A stretch of 64,000 bases of DNA from Lantana camara (Eukaryota > Streptophyta > Magnoliopsida > Lamiales > Verbenaceae). The position numbers and the translations under genes were made by a program. Under the pieces are notes generated by a model that was not told the DNA's origin, searched no databases, and saw nothing but the letters and a program-made list of their open reading frames with translations. The number at the start of each line of letters is the position of its first letter. The first letter of the stretch is position 1. The stretch is from the NCBI GenBank assembly GCA_037501455.1, contig CM074863.1, forward strand, positions 7,994,001 through 8,058,000, in the 5' to 3' direction. Positions 35,323 to 46,361 of the stretch are shown here, one piece after another.

Positions 35323-36289
35323 GATATCTCAATAATATATACAATTTGACTATTTCTACCTAGAAGGAATAACGATGATGAGATTGATACGGTTTGGATC
35401 GAATGCAACCACTTCATAAACAAGGAAATTTGGCGGAAATACAAAATCTAAAGTCTCAAATATTTTGCCTGCAAGAAATTAGGTATGGATCTTCAAGATT
35501 GGATTTCATTATCTGTTACCCTTCGCATTATTGAACGGTGAAAGAGTTGCCTTGGAAGAATGCATGTTGTCTGTTATATATGACGCACATCACTCCACGT
35601 CTCCACTACACTATCCACAACTTTACCATCACCTCCCGAGTAGGGCTGCAAACAAGCCGAGCCAATTCGCGAGCTTGACAAGCCAATCTCGAGTTGGCTC
35701 GGCTTGAAATCGTGTCTAGCCGAGCTCAATCCGAGCTTCGACGATCCCGAGCTAGCATTCGAGTCAATCTCGATCCCATTGTGTCTGGGCTCGCGGCTTG
35801 CGAGCTGGCTCGCGAGCCTGGACCTATATATAATTTTTTTCATTTATATATATGTATATTAGATTTTATATTATATTTAAATATATATTTTATATAATAT
35901 ATACATATAATACATAGGCAATATATATTTAATTTATAATATATTATATACACATAAAACATAATATATTTAATTATATATATATTGTCCAAACTTCAAT
36001 ATTGTATTATGTAAATATACATTTATATATCATAAATAATATATATCTTAAAATCTCAAAAGTATATGATTTACCAATGTAAATAATTTGACAAGATAAT
36101 ATCAATCATATATTATATATGGGTCCCTTAATAATACATGAGCTAATGATGTATTTGATTTAATAATTAATATAAATATATTTTTAATACATGTGTTTTT
36201 GATAATGAACCAAATACATTTCATATATTTTATATGTTTCTGACTTTGTGTTTCAAATTATTAGTTATTTACTTAACTAACATATATGG

Positions 36290-37255
36290 AACTAACTACT
36301 ATTGTTTAATAAGATAATATGTAATTATGTATCATATCATATACTATAATAAAATATGTATATGTATATTAATAATATATATGATAAATATACATTATGC
36401 TTTAAATCGTAATAATATTAAGTTTACTATGTGTATGATCTTGGAATGGAAAATGTATATGATCCGATAAGAGAATATATAAAACATATCATATATTATA
36501 TGATAATGTATTATGCACATATATTACTAAACTCTTAATTATATAGTCAACTAAGATTTATAATGCTATGGTATTATGTATCATATATTATAATAGTATA
36601 AGGATGTCTTAATAATATATATGATAAATATATATTATGCCTTAATGATATATGGTTTATTAATATATATGTTCAAATAACTCAATATATAAGATATGTT
36701 ATTATAAGTTCATGTTATATTCCAAACTGATGGGGAGTTATTTCAAACTGTCCCATATATTTGATTTAATAATTAAAATAATATATATTAATATATATTA
36801 TACATCTTAATACGTTAAATCAATATTATATATTTGTACATGTGTTTTTTAATACATTTCATCATTTCATGTATTTTATTTTATATATTTATAATTTGTT
36901 TATCAAACTCTTAATTATATAATTTACTAACATACTAACTACTATGGTTTAATGAGATAATATGTAATTATGCATCATATATTATAATAAAATATATGTG
37001 TGTGTATTAGTAGTATACATGATAAATATACATTGTACCTTATGATAAATATACATTATGCCTTAAAATCTTAATAACATTTAATTTACTAACATTTATG
37101 ATTTAAAAAGAAATATGCATCATATATTTAATAGAAATATATTATTTAATAATATATGTTTTTTAATAATAAAAAATTACTTATAAATTGTGATTGATGA
37201 ATGATACTAATAAACAATAAGTTTGATTATATATATATATATATATATATATATA
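36290..37255. repeat. AT-rich near-repeats and (AT)n inside the hAT-like element
   Basis: The phrase ATATGATAAATATA(C/T)ATTATGC recurs near 36388, 36618 and 37015-37050, with AATTATGTATCATAT-type phrases near 36322, 36571 and 36963. An (AT)n tract lies at about 37218-37255. No coding potential. Confidence 0.5.
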
Positions 37256-37379
37256 CTGATTTTATTTATAAAAAAATGGAATTATATTTGAAAGAGTAAG
37301 ATCTAAAAGATTTAAGTCATTTAATGTATGAGGAAAAGAAAGAAAGAAACAAAAGTCATTTACATTAAAGACTCAGAAT

Positions 37380-37990
37380 TGTGAGGATCAGACACTTCCA
37401 GAACACCCCCAAATCACAATTGCTCAAACCATTGCTCAAACCATTATCGTCAACAGCTTCCACCTTCCATGGTCGCCGGCTACTTCGACCATCGGACACT
37501 GCCTGCTTCACCTTTTCTCTACAGATCTAAGAATTCTCCTTCAAGACTTTAGCCGCCTCCCATCACTTCCAAGACACCACCACTCCGCCAACCTTCAAAG
37601 CTCTTCTCAGATCTAAAACTCAATCAGATCTAAAGCTCTTTGCAGATGGCGTCGATGGTGGAGAAACCCCCGGGACCGACGGAGGCTATATGGAGATCCG
37701 GTGAGGTGATTGGGGGAGTAGTCATGTCAAATACGCAGAAAATTTTGCCGTCATGGCGGGCGGCGGTGGAGATCTCTTCGACGAGCACGGTGAGGGGTGG
37801 TGCTGTGGAGGTGAGGATGGAGAAGATGGAGGTCAAATGGTGGCAGATTTGGGCGGCGAAAGCCGCTGACTTGGAAGTGAGGATTCAAGCTCGTCAAGCC
37901 ACCGATCCGATCTCAAGCTTTCACCAAGCCGATCTCAAGCCTCAGAAAATGGAGCTCGTCGATTTCAATCTCAATTTCAAGCCAAGTCTT
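37380..37990 (+). other. Gene-like segment carried by the hAT-like element
   Basis: A GC-rich block with three AGATCTAAA-type repeats (37520-37640), then an ORF from 37646 reading MASMVEKPPGPTEAIWRSGE and continuing with a Trp-rich, charged stretch to about 37880. Composition and the leader-like CT-rich sequence resemble the start of a plant gene. I recognise no family. Transduction of host DNA by the transposon is the simplest explanation. Confidence 0.4.
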
Positions 37991-38229
37991 ACACTCTCAA
38001 TCTCAAGCTCAAGCCTGATTTTTTTGGCTAAGCTCGGCTCGGCTCGGCTCGTTTGCACCCCTACTCCCGAGAGTCCGAGACCAGACCCCTTGGCCCTTGC
38101 CTCCTTATTACCAAAAGAGACTAAACTAAAATTTAATATGAGAAAATATAAAAATAAAAATAACAAAAATAAATAGAATGAAAATTTTAATTAAAAAGAC
38201 AAAAATATTATATAAATAGAAAGATCAAA

Positions 38230-38310
38230 AAAATTTATGTTTGGTGCAAATGACAGCCGTGAACATGAGCAGGGCTCATACGTACGAGGGATGTGGTGTG
38301 GTTTATCTTT
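38230..38310 (-). pseudogene. MLP7 remnant, middle of exon 1
   Basis: On the minus strand it reads KDKPHHIPR, as MLP4 does, then shifts frame through a small insertion near 38280 and ends at about 38245. The remainder of exon 1 and all of exon 2 are missing. The Copia element inserted at TCTTT (38306-38310). Confidence 0.75.
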
Positions 38311-38934
38311 TGTTGAGAAATCTGGACAAAAACAGAAGCTAGACACGGGTAATCCCTGTCCTTAAAGTTTCTATCGCCCCTAACTTTCTGGGAAGTGTGC
38401 TTAAGGTTTCAGGCGATATACTTCCAGGATATATGTCAAGCTAGTTTCTGGGAATGATTTCATGTACAAGCACTGCACAAGAAATCAGATGAATGTGTTG
38501 TGTTTCTTTTCAGCTCAAGGATTGTATATATAGATATCAGGAGTTACAAAAAGGATTAAATCAAATTATGACTGTTGGAGAATTAATTCAGCATCAATGG
38601 GCTGTTAGTGGAAATATCTGGTCTAGTGCAAAATGGAAGTGCAAAGTGCGCCATCAAACGCCACATTCGCTCATGCCCAGCCCACGGCAGGTCACGGGCA
38701 CGGGCGGTGCGGTGCACCGCACCGCGTGTGAGCCCATCAGTCCACCTCACACTTATTGAATTAATAACCCACTTAGTGTCTTAACTTATATAGTTGACCA
38801 CACTTAGTTATTAATCCAATGTGGGACAGGTTTAGTTTTCTCAAACACCTTTTCATATGCCTCTTTGATATTTCCAATAAACCTCCATTAGCTTAATTGA
38901 AAATATCAATGCATATGTCCAACAATCCCCCACT
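38311..38934 (-). repeat. 3' LTR of the Copia element, with deletion and filler
   Basis: Compared with the other LTR it lacks about 135 bp after GGGCTGTTAGTGG. In that place it has 22 bases (38610-38631) identical to 40072-40093 in the RNase H-proximal pol region. It also has a rearranged GC-rich segment at about 38693-38728. Confidence 0.85.
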
Positions 38935-38950
38935 TGTTTGGAAAACTGCT
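38935..38950 (-). promoter_or_regulatory. Polypurine tract of the Copia element
   Basis: Minus-strand AACAAGTGGGGGAT abuts the 3' LTR. Confidence 0.75.
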
Positions 38951-39459
38951 ATTTCCCAAACCAGTGTCTGACCGGTTTTATTTAAAGATCACGTGCATAA
39001 CAGAAGGTGTGACGAACATTGAACCTTCCCTTTAGTGTAAGTAGCTCAAAGTCACCCCGAAGTTGATGGTGTCCGCAGATTGAACCTCAACTCCTCACTG
39101 GTGTGACCGGAGTCACCACACACACGTGTTCTTTCTCACACAACAAGCACTCCACTGATCGGCGCTTATCAAGCCATACGCCATATTCCGTTTCATGAAC
39201 CTCTAAGAGAGTAAACCATAACTCTCTATAAGAAGCGGCTTCACTTCTAGTTCATATAGGCAAAATGTTTCTCGGGCACTAGTTGCAAATAGTGCAGCAT
39301 TTTGTTAAGAGCATAGCTCAACCTTGTCACTTTGCAACCCACTGAGCTATCTTCTACTATATATGAGACCACTTGATAGCTCTAACCAACTCGTGACTTG
39401 TTTTTCCCTTTGAACCTTTAATCAGGGGAAACCTAGATTATAGGTAGGGTTACCATCAC

Positions 39460-42400
39460 TTATGGTTCGGGTGGTTTAAGTCCCATATCTCTAGTAGTTG
39501 TAGCTACTAAGTCTCTCGTCAGAGGCTTAGTAAACGGATCAGCCAAATTCTTATTTGACCTCACATAGACAATCGTTATGATACCATCTTGTATCAACTG
39601 TCTCACAAATGCATGTCTAAGACCAATATGTCTAGACTTACCATTATAGGTACCACTGTACGCTTTTGTAAGCGTTGCTTCGCTGTCACAATACAACGAG
39701 ATTGGAGGCATTGGACTTGGCCAAAGATCTATGTCTAACAAAATATTTCTTATCCAATCAGCCTCTTGCCCAGCTTGAGCTAAAGCTGTAAACTCAGATT
39801 CCATGGTAGAGTGAGAGATTATTGTCTGTTTCTTGCTTGCCCAAGAAACAGCCCCACCGGCAAGAGTGAAAACCCACCCACTTGTGGATTTGTTATCTCC
39901 CACGCTAGTTATCCAACTCGCGTCTGAGTACCCTTCCAACACACTAGGGAATTTGTTATAGAACAAACCAAAGCTAATAGTTCTCTTAAGATACCCAAGT
40001 ACCCTACTAATAGCTTTTCAATGATCAGCATTGGGACTGCTCGTGTATCTGCTAAGTTTTGAAACTGCAAAGGAAATATCTGGTCTAGTGCAATGCATTG
40101 CGTACATAAGGCTGCCAATAGCACTTGCATACTCAAGCTGTGCAATAGCTCTACCAATATTTTCTTTAAGTTTCAGTCCGTTGTCAAACGGAGTGTTCAC
40201 CTCCTTGATCTCGAAGTAACTAAACTTAGTCAGAACTTTCTCAATATAGTGAGATTGGTTTAGTGAAAAACCCCCACTATTTTTTTTAACTTTAATGCCT
40301 AAAATAGTATCTACTTCACCTAAGTCTTTCATCTTAAAGACCGAGGATAGATACTTTTTAGTCTCGTTTACTCCAATCATATTCGTCCCGATGATCAACA
40401 TATCATCAACATATAGACAGACTATCACCATATGGTCAGCCGTACTTTTGGAATAAATGCACCTGTCAGCACTGTTATACTTGAATCCGAATTTCAAGAT
40501 AGCAGTGTCAAACTTCTCGTGCCACTGTTTTGGTGCTTGCTTTAGACCATAAAGAGATTTGACTAACTTACACACTTTGTTTTCTGTTCCCGGTGCTACA
40601 AAACCCTCAGGTTGCTCCATATAGATTTCTTCTTTTAAATTTCCATTTAAGAATGCTGTCTTTACGTCCATTTGATGAACAAACAGATCGTAAAGAGAGG
40701 CTAAGGCAAGAAGAATTCTAATGGAAGCAACTCGAGCCACCGGTGCATAAGTGTCAAAGTAGTCAATCCCTTCTACTTGTCTAAACCCTTTGGCAACTAA
40801 TCTAGCTTTGAAAGCTGATATAGTGCCATCAGTGTTTCGTTTTCTTCTAAATACCCACTTGCACCCAATGGGTTTAGAACCACGAGGTAAGTCTGCTAAT
40901 ACCCAAGTATTATTACCCAAGATCGAATCCATTTCATCGTTTACACCTTCCTTCCAAAAGGAAGCATCTCGAGAAGCCATAGCTTCTGAAAATGTTTTAG
41001 GATCCGTCTCAAGTGAAAATACAAACTGTATTTCACTTACCACTTTATTATCTTGGTCCCCCTCCACCAAGAATAATAAAGCATCAGAAGAGATAAAGTC
41101 TTTATCCAAACTTTTCTCTTTTCTTGCTCTAGTACTCCTTCTAGGCTCAACTTGTTGTTTAGGAACATCGTTTTCCACAACCGGCCTTATAGGACCTCTA
41201 GGCTCAATTTGGGATGGCACAGATTCGTTTCCAACATCTTTTGAAAACGTACTTTCGAAGAATTCCACGTCCCTGGATTCAGTTATCACGTTAGACTCCA
41301 AATCAAGAAGTCTATAGGCCTTGCTATTAAGAGCATATCCAACGAATACACTTTTAATAGCTCTAGCCCCTAACTTAGTCCGTTTAGGATCAGGAACCCG
41401 AAAGTAAGCCACACACCCCCACACTTTAAAATAACTTATGTTGGGCTTTCTCCCTTTCCATATTTCATAGGGACTAGACTTCACAACAGTACTAGGCATC
41501 CTATTTAGAATATAGCATGCAGACAGAAGGGCTTCACCCCACAAGTTGTGAGGTAAATTTGCATGATTTAACATGCAATTTATCATATCCAGAAAGGTAC
41601 GATTTTTTCTTTCAGCTACACCGTTCTGCTGGGGTGTATAACCGGCAGTTGTTTGATGTATGATACCACTTTCTTCGCAAAGTGTATCAAAAGCATTCAA
41701 ACAATATTCCATGCCTCGATCAGAACGTAGAACCTTAATCTTCTTCTCAAGTTGGGTTTCTACTTCTGATTTGTATTTCACAAAAGAACTAAGAGCTTCA
41801 TCTTTAGTTCTTAACAAATACACATAGCAAAACGACTAGCATCATCAATAAAAGTAATAAAATACCTTTTACCACCTCTAGTTAAAATTCCATTTAATTC
41901 ACAAATATCTGTATGAATTAAATCTAATATTTGTGATGCTCTTTTAACACTTGGAAAAGGTTTTCTAACAATTTTTGATTTTGCACAAATTTCACATTTA
42001 TCAAGTTCATTTTTACCATTATCAATTAATCCCATTGCATGCATATTTTTCAAGTTCTTTGCACTAACATGTCCTAATCGACTATGCCATAAAGAAATTG
42101 AAGAAATCATTTAAGCAGAAATAGAACTCATATTATTGATTGACATCTTATACATCTCATTACAAGCATAGCCTTTTCCAACAAATTCACCATTTTTCAT
42201 GATGATGACTTTGCCAGATTCAACAGAAATCTTAAAACCTTTCTTATCTAACAAATCAACAGAAATTAAACTTTTCCTAACATCTGGTACAAACAAGACA
42301 TTAATCAAAGTTAATTTCTTCCCGGAGGTAAAGTTGAGCTCGACAGATCCTTTGCCTCCAACACCGGCTTTGGAGCTATTTTCCATCTGAACCTCTTGCC

Positions 42401-42842
42401 CCACAACTTTTTCAAAGGTCTTGAAAAGCCTTCGATCATTGCAAATGTGAAGCGTTGCTCCAGAATCTAACCACCATCCAGAAAGTTCACTTGCCATGTT
42501 GATTTCAGAAATCATAGCCACATCGAGGCTAAGATCAGTCACCATGGCAACTAGGTTCTCCTCAACCATGTTTGCAACTCCGGATCCACTCTTCCGTTGT
42601 GGGCATTCTTTCGCATAATGTCCTGTTTCTCCACAAACATGACACTTGCCTTTTCTTTTGTTAGTAGCATTATGAACAGGTTTAGGTTTCTGCCCGGATT
42701 TCTTAAATTGTCCTTGATTCTTTTTAACCCCGAAAGGCTTCTTTTTAGAGCTTCCAGCCTCAACATAATTCACGCTGGATTGTCCTTGAACCAAATTCTT
42801 GCCATCGCGTTTCCGAGCCTCCTCTTCAATACGCAGATGTTT
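39460..42842 (-). pseudogene. Copia pol: protease, integrase, RT, RNase H (broken)
   Basis: In order on the minus strand: zinc knuckle CHVCGETGHYAKEC (about 42620); protease WWLDSGATLHICND (about 42470); integrase zinc-finger part HSRLGHVSAKNLKNMH and CEIC (42000-42100); integrase core with IDDASRF, SDRGMEY and TPQQNGVAERKNR (41590-41850); GKRKPN-type GKR motif region near 41450; RT with KARLVAKGF, MDVKTAFLNG and the catalytic YVDDML (about 40390-40800); RNase H with GYSDASW, ESEFTAL and NLADPFTKPL (39500-39930). Breaks are the stop at 42111-42113, a one-base frameshift near 41820 and the stop at 40018-40020. All domains are otherwise well preserved, so the element died recently. Confidence 0.88.
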
Positions 42843-43571
42843 CTAAATTTGTTCCAAGGACATATCCTCAGATGTATGCATTAATCTCTTTGCATAATCT
42901 TTCCAGGTAGGAGGGAGCTTTGAAATTATAGCTCCTACCTGGAAGGCTTCTGGAAGGACAATTTTCACTATCCGAAGTTTGTTGACAATTACCTGGAGCT
43001 CATGCACTTGCTCCAGGATTGGTTTATTATCAACCATTTTGAAATCGAGGTATTTAGATACTAAGTATTTGTTAGTACCTTCTTCCTCAACCTTATACTT
43101 GTATTCCAGCGCCTCCCAAAGCTCTCTAGGTGATTTGACGTTTGTGTACAGAACATATAATCTGTCAGAAAGAGTGTTGAGGATGTGGCCACGAGCCAAC
43201 TCTTCATCTTCAGCTCTTTTCTTTCGTTGTTGCTGAAGTGTCTGTACTATTTCTTGATGGATCTGCAAGGCATTCTGGGAGGGACCTGCGGCTGCAGCAC
43301 TTGCAGGAGGATTAGCAGGAGGAGCACCGCCTGCAGTAGTGGGATTGGCAGGAGGAACAACACCTGCTGCAGTAGTTGGTGGATCCAAATCAACAGGCTG
43401 CTGGGGAGCAGGAGGATCTTCTGGAATTGGTGGCAGACTGGGATCCAGAACATAGGCAAGCTTAAGGACAGTAAGCAGGAACTTCATCTTGTCCTGCCAG
43501 CGGCTGAAGTTATTGCCATCGAAACGGTCTAACTTTTGCTGGTTCATGATTCTGAAAGATTCAGACTCCAT
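42843..43571 (-). pseudogene. Copia gag, ending at a premature stop
   Basis: The start at 43571 lies 25 bp inside the 5' LTR edge. The protein reads KLDRFDGNNFSRWQDKMKFL, then a Pro/Ala-rich segment (about residues 45-95) and the retrotransposon gag core with LSDRLYVLYTN, ELWEALEYKY and LPPTWKDYAKRL. It runs into a TAG at 42843-42845; the same frame continues after it into the zinc knuckle, so the stop is a later mutation. Confidence 0.85.
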
Positions 43572-43578
43572 TTCTACG

Positions 43579-43660
43579 GATAGAAACTTTAAGATTGTTG
43601 AGAAATCTGGACAAAAACAGAAGCTAGACACGGGTAATCCCTGTCCTTAAAGTTTCTATC
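43579..43660 (-). promoter_or_regulatory. Inverted repeat spanning the Copia LTR edge at the primer-binding position
   Basis: GATAGAAACTTTAAG (43579-43593) and its exact complement CTTAAAGTTTCTATC (43646-43660) form a 15-bp perfect stem. In the element's sense, one arm lies inside the LTR about 50 nt from its end and the other starts 2 nt past the LTR end, exactly where a primer-binding site is expected. No TGGTATCAGAGC-type sequence is present. Confidence 0.7.
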
Positions 43661-44331
43661 GACCCTAACTTTCTGGGAAGTGTGCTTAAGGTTTCAGGCG
43701 ATACACTTCCAGGATATATGTCAAGCTAGTTTCTGGGAATGATTTCGTGTACAAGCACTGCACAAGAAATCAGATGAATGTGTTGTGTTTCTTTTCAGCT
43801 CAAGGATTGTATATATAGATATCAGGAGTTACAAAACGGATTAAATCAAATTATGACTGTTGGAGAATTAATTCAGCATCAATGGGCTGTTAGTGGCCCC
43901 TAAATTAATTTGTGGTTTAAGTCTCCTTGACCTTTCAGTTACATTGGCCACTCAACAGTCACATTTGATTTATTGGACTGATTTAGGGTTAATTCTGAAT
44001 GAATTTGGCCCAAAAAGATAGGCTCTGGGCTCGGCTCCTAGCGACGATGCGCACGTGCGAAGTGCGAAGTGCGCCATCAAACGCCACATTCGCCCATGCC
44101 CAGCCCACGGCCCGTGCCCGTGCCCGCGCCGCGTGTGAGCCCATCAGTGCACCTCACACTTATTGAATTAATAACCCACTTAGTGTCTTAACTTATATAG
44201 TTGACCACACTTAGTTATTAATCCAATGTGGGACAGGTTTAATTTTCCCAAACACCTTTTCATATGCCTCTTTGATATTTCCAATAAACCTCCATTAGCT
44301 TAATTGAAAGTATCAATGCATATGTCCAACA
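43596..44331 (-). repeat. 5' LTR of the Copia element
   Basis: Read on the minus strand it begins TGTTGGACATATGC and ends TTTCTCAACA. A TATATATA box (about 43809-43817) lies about 215 bp before its end. Confidence 0.9.
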
Positions 44332-44402
44332 TCTTTGAACAATTCGGACAACTTATTAGCATTAGCTTTTGTGTTTATTTTAGAAACTAGGGTTCCTTTT
44401 AG
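44332..44402 (-). pseudogene. MLP7 remnant, 5' part of exon 1 without start codon
   Basis: Minus-strand LKGTLVSKINTKANANKLSE matches the MLP4 start (MGLKGTLVSQINIKANSHKL). The start codon is lost at the junction with the LINE at about 44403. With 38230-38310 it makes one dead gene cut by two retrotransposons. Confidence 0.8.
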
Positions 44403-45662
44403 ATCCGAAGGGTATATATATGTAAGACAACTGATCATTCCAAATGGGAGTTGGGATAAGGATTTAGTACAGACATTGTTTCTTCCCCAAGATGCAGAGA
44501 TTATATTGACAATTCCTTTAGGTAATGAGCGGAATATTGACAGGAGGATTTGGCATTTTACAAAGTCTGGAAGATTTACCATAAAGAGTGCATACGAGGT
44601 AGCAAGAGAGTTGTACGAAGCTATACAGGACTCGGGACAGACGTCTTTAATTCAGGATTTGAAGTTCACTTGGAATTTAAATGTAACCCCGAAAGTACGA
44701 GTTTTCTTGTGGCGTTTGTGTCGAAATGGTTTGCCAACAGGGGTTAATTTGAGGAAACGCAGGTGTGCAGAGGTGGTGAAGTGTCCTTGGTGTGAAGAAG
44801 AGCAAGAAGACTCCGAGCATATATTCTTGAGGTGCGCCTTTCACGTCAGTTTTGGGCGCTCTCTACTCTTCCTTGGAGTATCATTTCAAGCTGGAAGGGC
44901 AGCAGTGAAGCATGGTGTCGGTCAGTCATTTCATAGTTGGATAAGAGTGATGGTGAAAAGTTTGCTATTTTCTGTTGGTCTCTTTGGCGTAATAGGAATG
45001 AGAAATGGGCCGAAGGCAAATGAGAGAGCCCTATGAATCTAATAGCAGCAGCAAATCGGTTTTTGGCAGCAAACTTCTTGACTGTTAGAGCTGCTGTACC
45101 TCGGGAACAACACCTTCTTCCTCCTCAATGGCAGGCGCCGACTATCGGAGTTCTCAAGCTGAATGTTAGTTGAGCAATCTTCACGCAGTCTGGCGAAATT
45201 GGGCTAGGAGTAGTTGTACGTGATTCCTCAGGGGATTGCGTGGGTTGAAGGAGCTTGAAACGTCAAGAATTGTTGGCGCCGGAGGTGGTCGAAAGCTTGG
45301 CTGTGAAGGAAGCTTGCCTTTTGGCTCAATCCAACTATCCAAGGGCCTTACAAGTATCATAATTGAATCGGATTGCCTGAATTTGGTTCGAAAACTGAAC
45401 TCACAAGAACAAGACTTTGTCAGATGTCGGTCCCATACTTGATGATATCCAATAACTATTAGTGAGTGTCCCGGTGGTGAGCTTTTCCTTCGTTCGTCGA
45501 GAAAGCAAGAGAGTTGCTCAGTCTTTTGCTAGATTAGCTTTAAATGTTTTAGATAAGGACTTTGAGTTCCCTGATGATGATGTTATTTCTCTTTTGTTAG
45601 AAGACAGTAGCAATATGTAGGTTTCTATTTTTGCAGTTCATTTTCAAAAAAAAAAAAAAAAA
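44403..45662 (+). mobile_element. 5'-truncated LINE (L1-type) 3' end with poly(A)
   Basis: 44410-45030 reads the C-terminal part of ORF2: RRIWHFTKSGRFTIKSAYEV, TPKVRVFLWRLCRNGLPTG and the zinc-binding CPWCEEEQEDSEHIFLRC motif of plant LINE reverse transcriptases. 45120-45620 is a broken RNase H (GEIGLGVVVRDSSGDCV; IIESDCLNLVRKLN). A poly(A) run at 45645-45662 ends it. The continuing flank at 45663 matches the MLP4 upstream region, so the LINE inserted at the MLP7 start. Stops and frame changes show it is dead. Confidence 0.85.
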
Positions 45663-45891
45663 GATTGATAATGTATACGCACAACTAATTCAAATATAAT
45701 TACAAATCAGATTAAGAGAAATGGTTTCATGTGATCCAAGAATATGGCTCTTTATATAGAACATTGAGGAGTGATTAATAAACAACTTGGAAATTGGAAT
45801 ATTGTATAGAGGTAATATATTATAAAAATGGAAAAATCATCAACTTGGAAATTGGAATATTGTATAAATTGAAATTGACTAATTGATATAC

Positions 45892-45919
45892 ATTTTTTTG
45901 TTTTTTCTTTTTTGAGGTA
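45892..45919 (-). mobile_element. Oligo(T) micro-insertion with 11-bp target duplication
   Basis: 28 bp of T-rich sequence ending GAGGTA between copies of AATTGATATAC (45881-45891 and 45920-45930). The MLP4 upstream paralogue (about 32127-32138) has a single copy and no insert. Confidence 0.75.
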
Positions 45920-46277
45920 AATTGATATACAGTTGAAAATTGGGAAAATCATCAACGTGGAAATATTAACTACTTTTAACAAAGAGATAATATTAACTTA
46001 ATTATAAAAATGTCAACTAAAATAATTTATGGTTCATGATTAAACGATAATTGCGGACAGTTGAAGCAATAATGTTAGAGAGAGTTTGATAACGTAGATT
46101 ATCCTATTTCACTTAATCTATTTGTGGAGAATTAAGTGAAATTAAGTACTCGTATAAGAAATTAATTTTGTGTTTGATACATTCAATTCAATTGATAAAT
46201 TTAGTTGCATCTAATTTCACTTATTATCGTGTTTGATATATCTCATAAACTGAAATATCATTTAAAATAGTAATTTT

Positions 46278-46296
46278 TATTTTTTTTTTGTGAAAT
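46278..46296 (-). mobile_element. Oligo(T) micro-insertion with 13-bp target duplication
   Basis: About 19 bp (TATTTTTTTTTTGTGAAAT) between copies of AAATAGTAATTTT (46265-46277 and 46297-46309), inside the MITE. Confidence 0.7.
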
Positions 46297-46361
46297 AAAT
46301 AGTAATTTTCATGTTTAGCCAGCAGAAGGGGTCTTTTTTAAAAAGTACCTAAAAGTTGAAA

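Larger units (their letters stand above)
35641..38063. mobile_element. Second hAT-like non-autonomous element with gene-like cargo
   Basis: Ends are TAGGGCTGCAAACAAGCCGAG and CTCGTTTGCACCCCTA (imperfect inverted repeats), flanked by the 8-bp duplication CTCCCGAG (35633-35640 and 38064-38071). Subterminal regions are rich in GAGCTCG, GGCTCGGCTC and similar motifs. The paralogous site upstream of MLP6 (about 58908-58920, ACCTCCCGAGACGAAACC) is empty. No transposase is visible. The interior has AT-rich repeats (36290-37080) and a GC-rich gene-like block (37380-37990). Confidence 0.82.
38311..44331 (-). mobile_element. Copia LTR retrotransposon (minus strand) in the MLP7 exon
   Basis: LTRs at 43596-44331 (the element's 5' LTR, 736 bp) and 38311-38934 (3' LTR, 624 bp) have TGTTG...CAACA ends, flanked by TCTTT (38306-38310 and 44332-44336). 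A single gag-pol frame runs 43571 to 39460 in the order gag, zinc knuckle, protease, integrase, RT, RNase H, the Copia order. It has four breaks: stops at 42843-42845, 42111-42113 and 40018-40020, and a frameshift at about 41811-41824. A polypurine tract (about 38935-38950) is present; no ordinary tRNA-type primer-binding site is visible (see the hairpin at 43579-43660). Confidence 0.9.

Noticed and set aside
37640..38176. 178-residue ORF as an intact host gene
   Set aside because: It runs through the hAT-like subterminal repeats and past the element end, so the C-terminal half cannot be a real host protein; only the first part may derive from captured gene sequence.
40790..41317. 175-residue plus-strand ORF
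   Set aside because: It overlaps the Copia RT on the other strand in full; the RT frame has clear domains, this one none.
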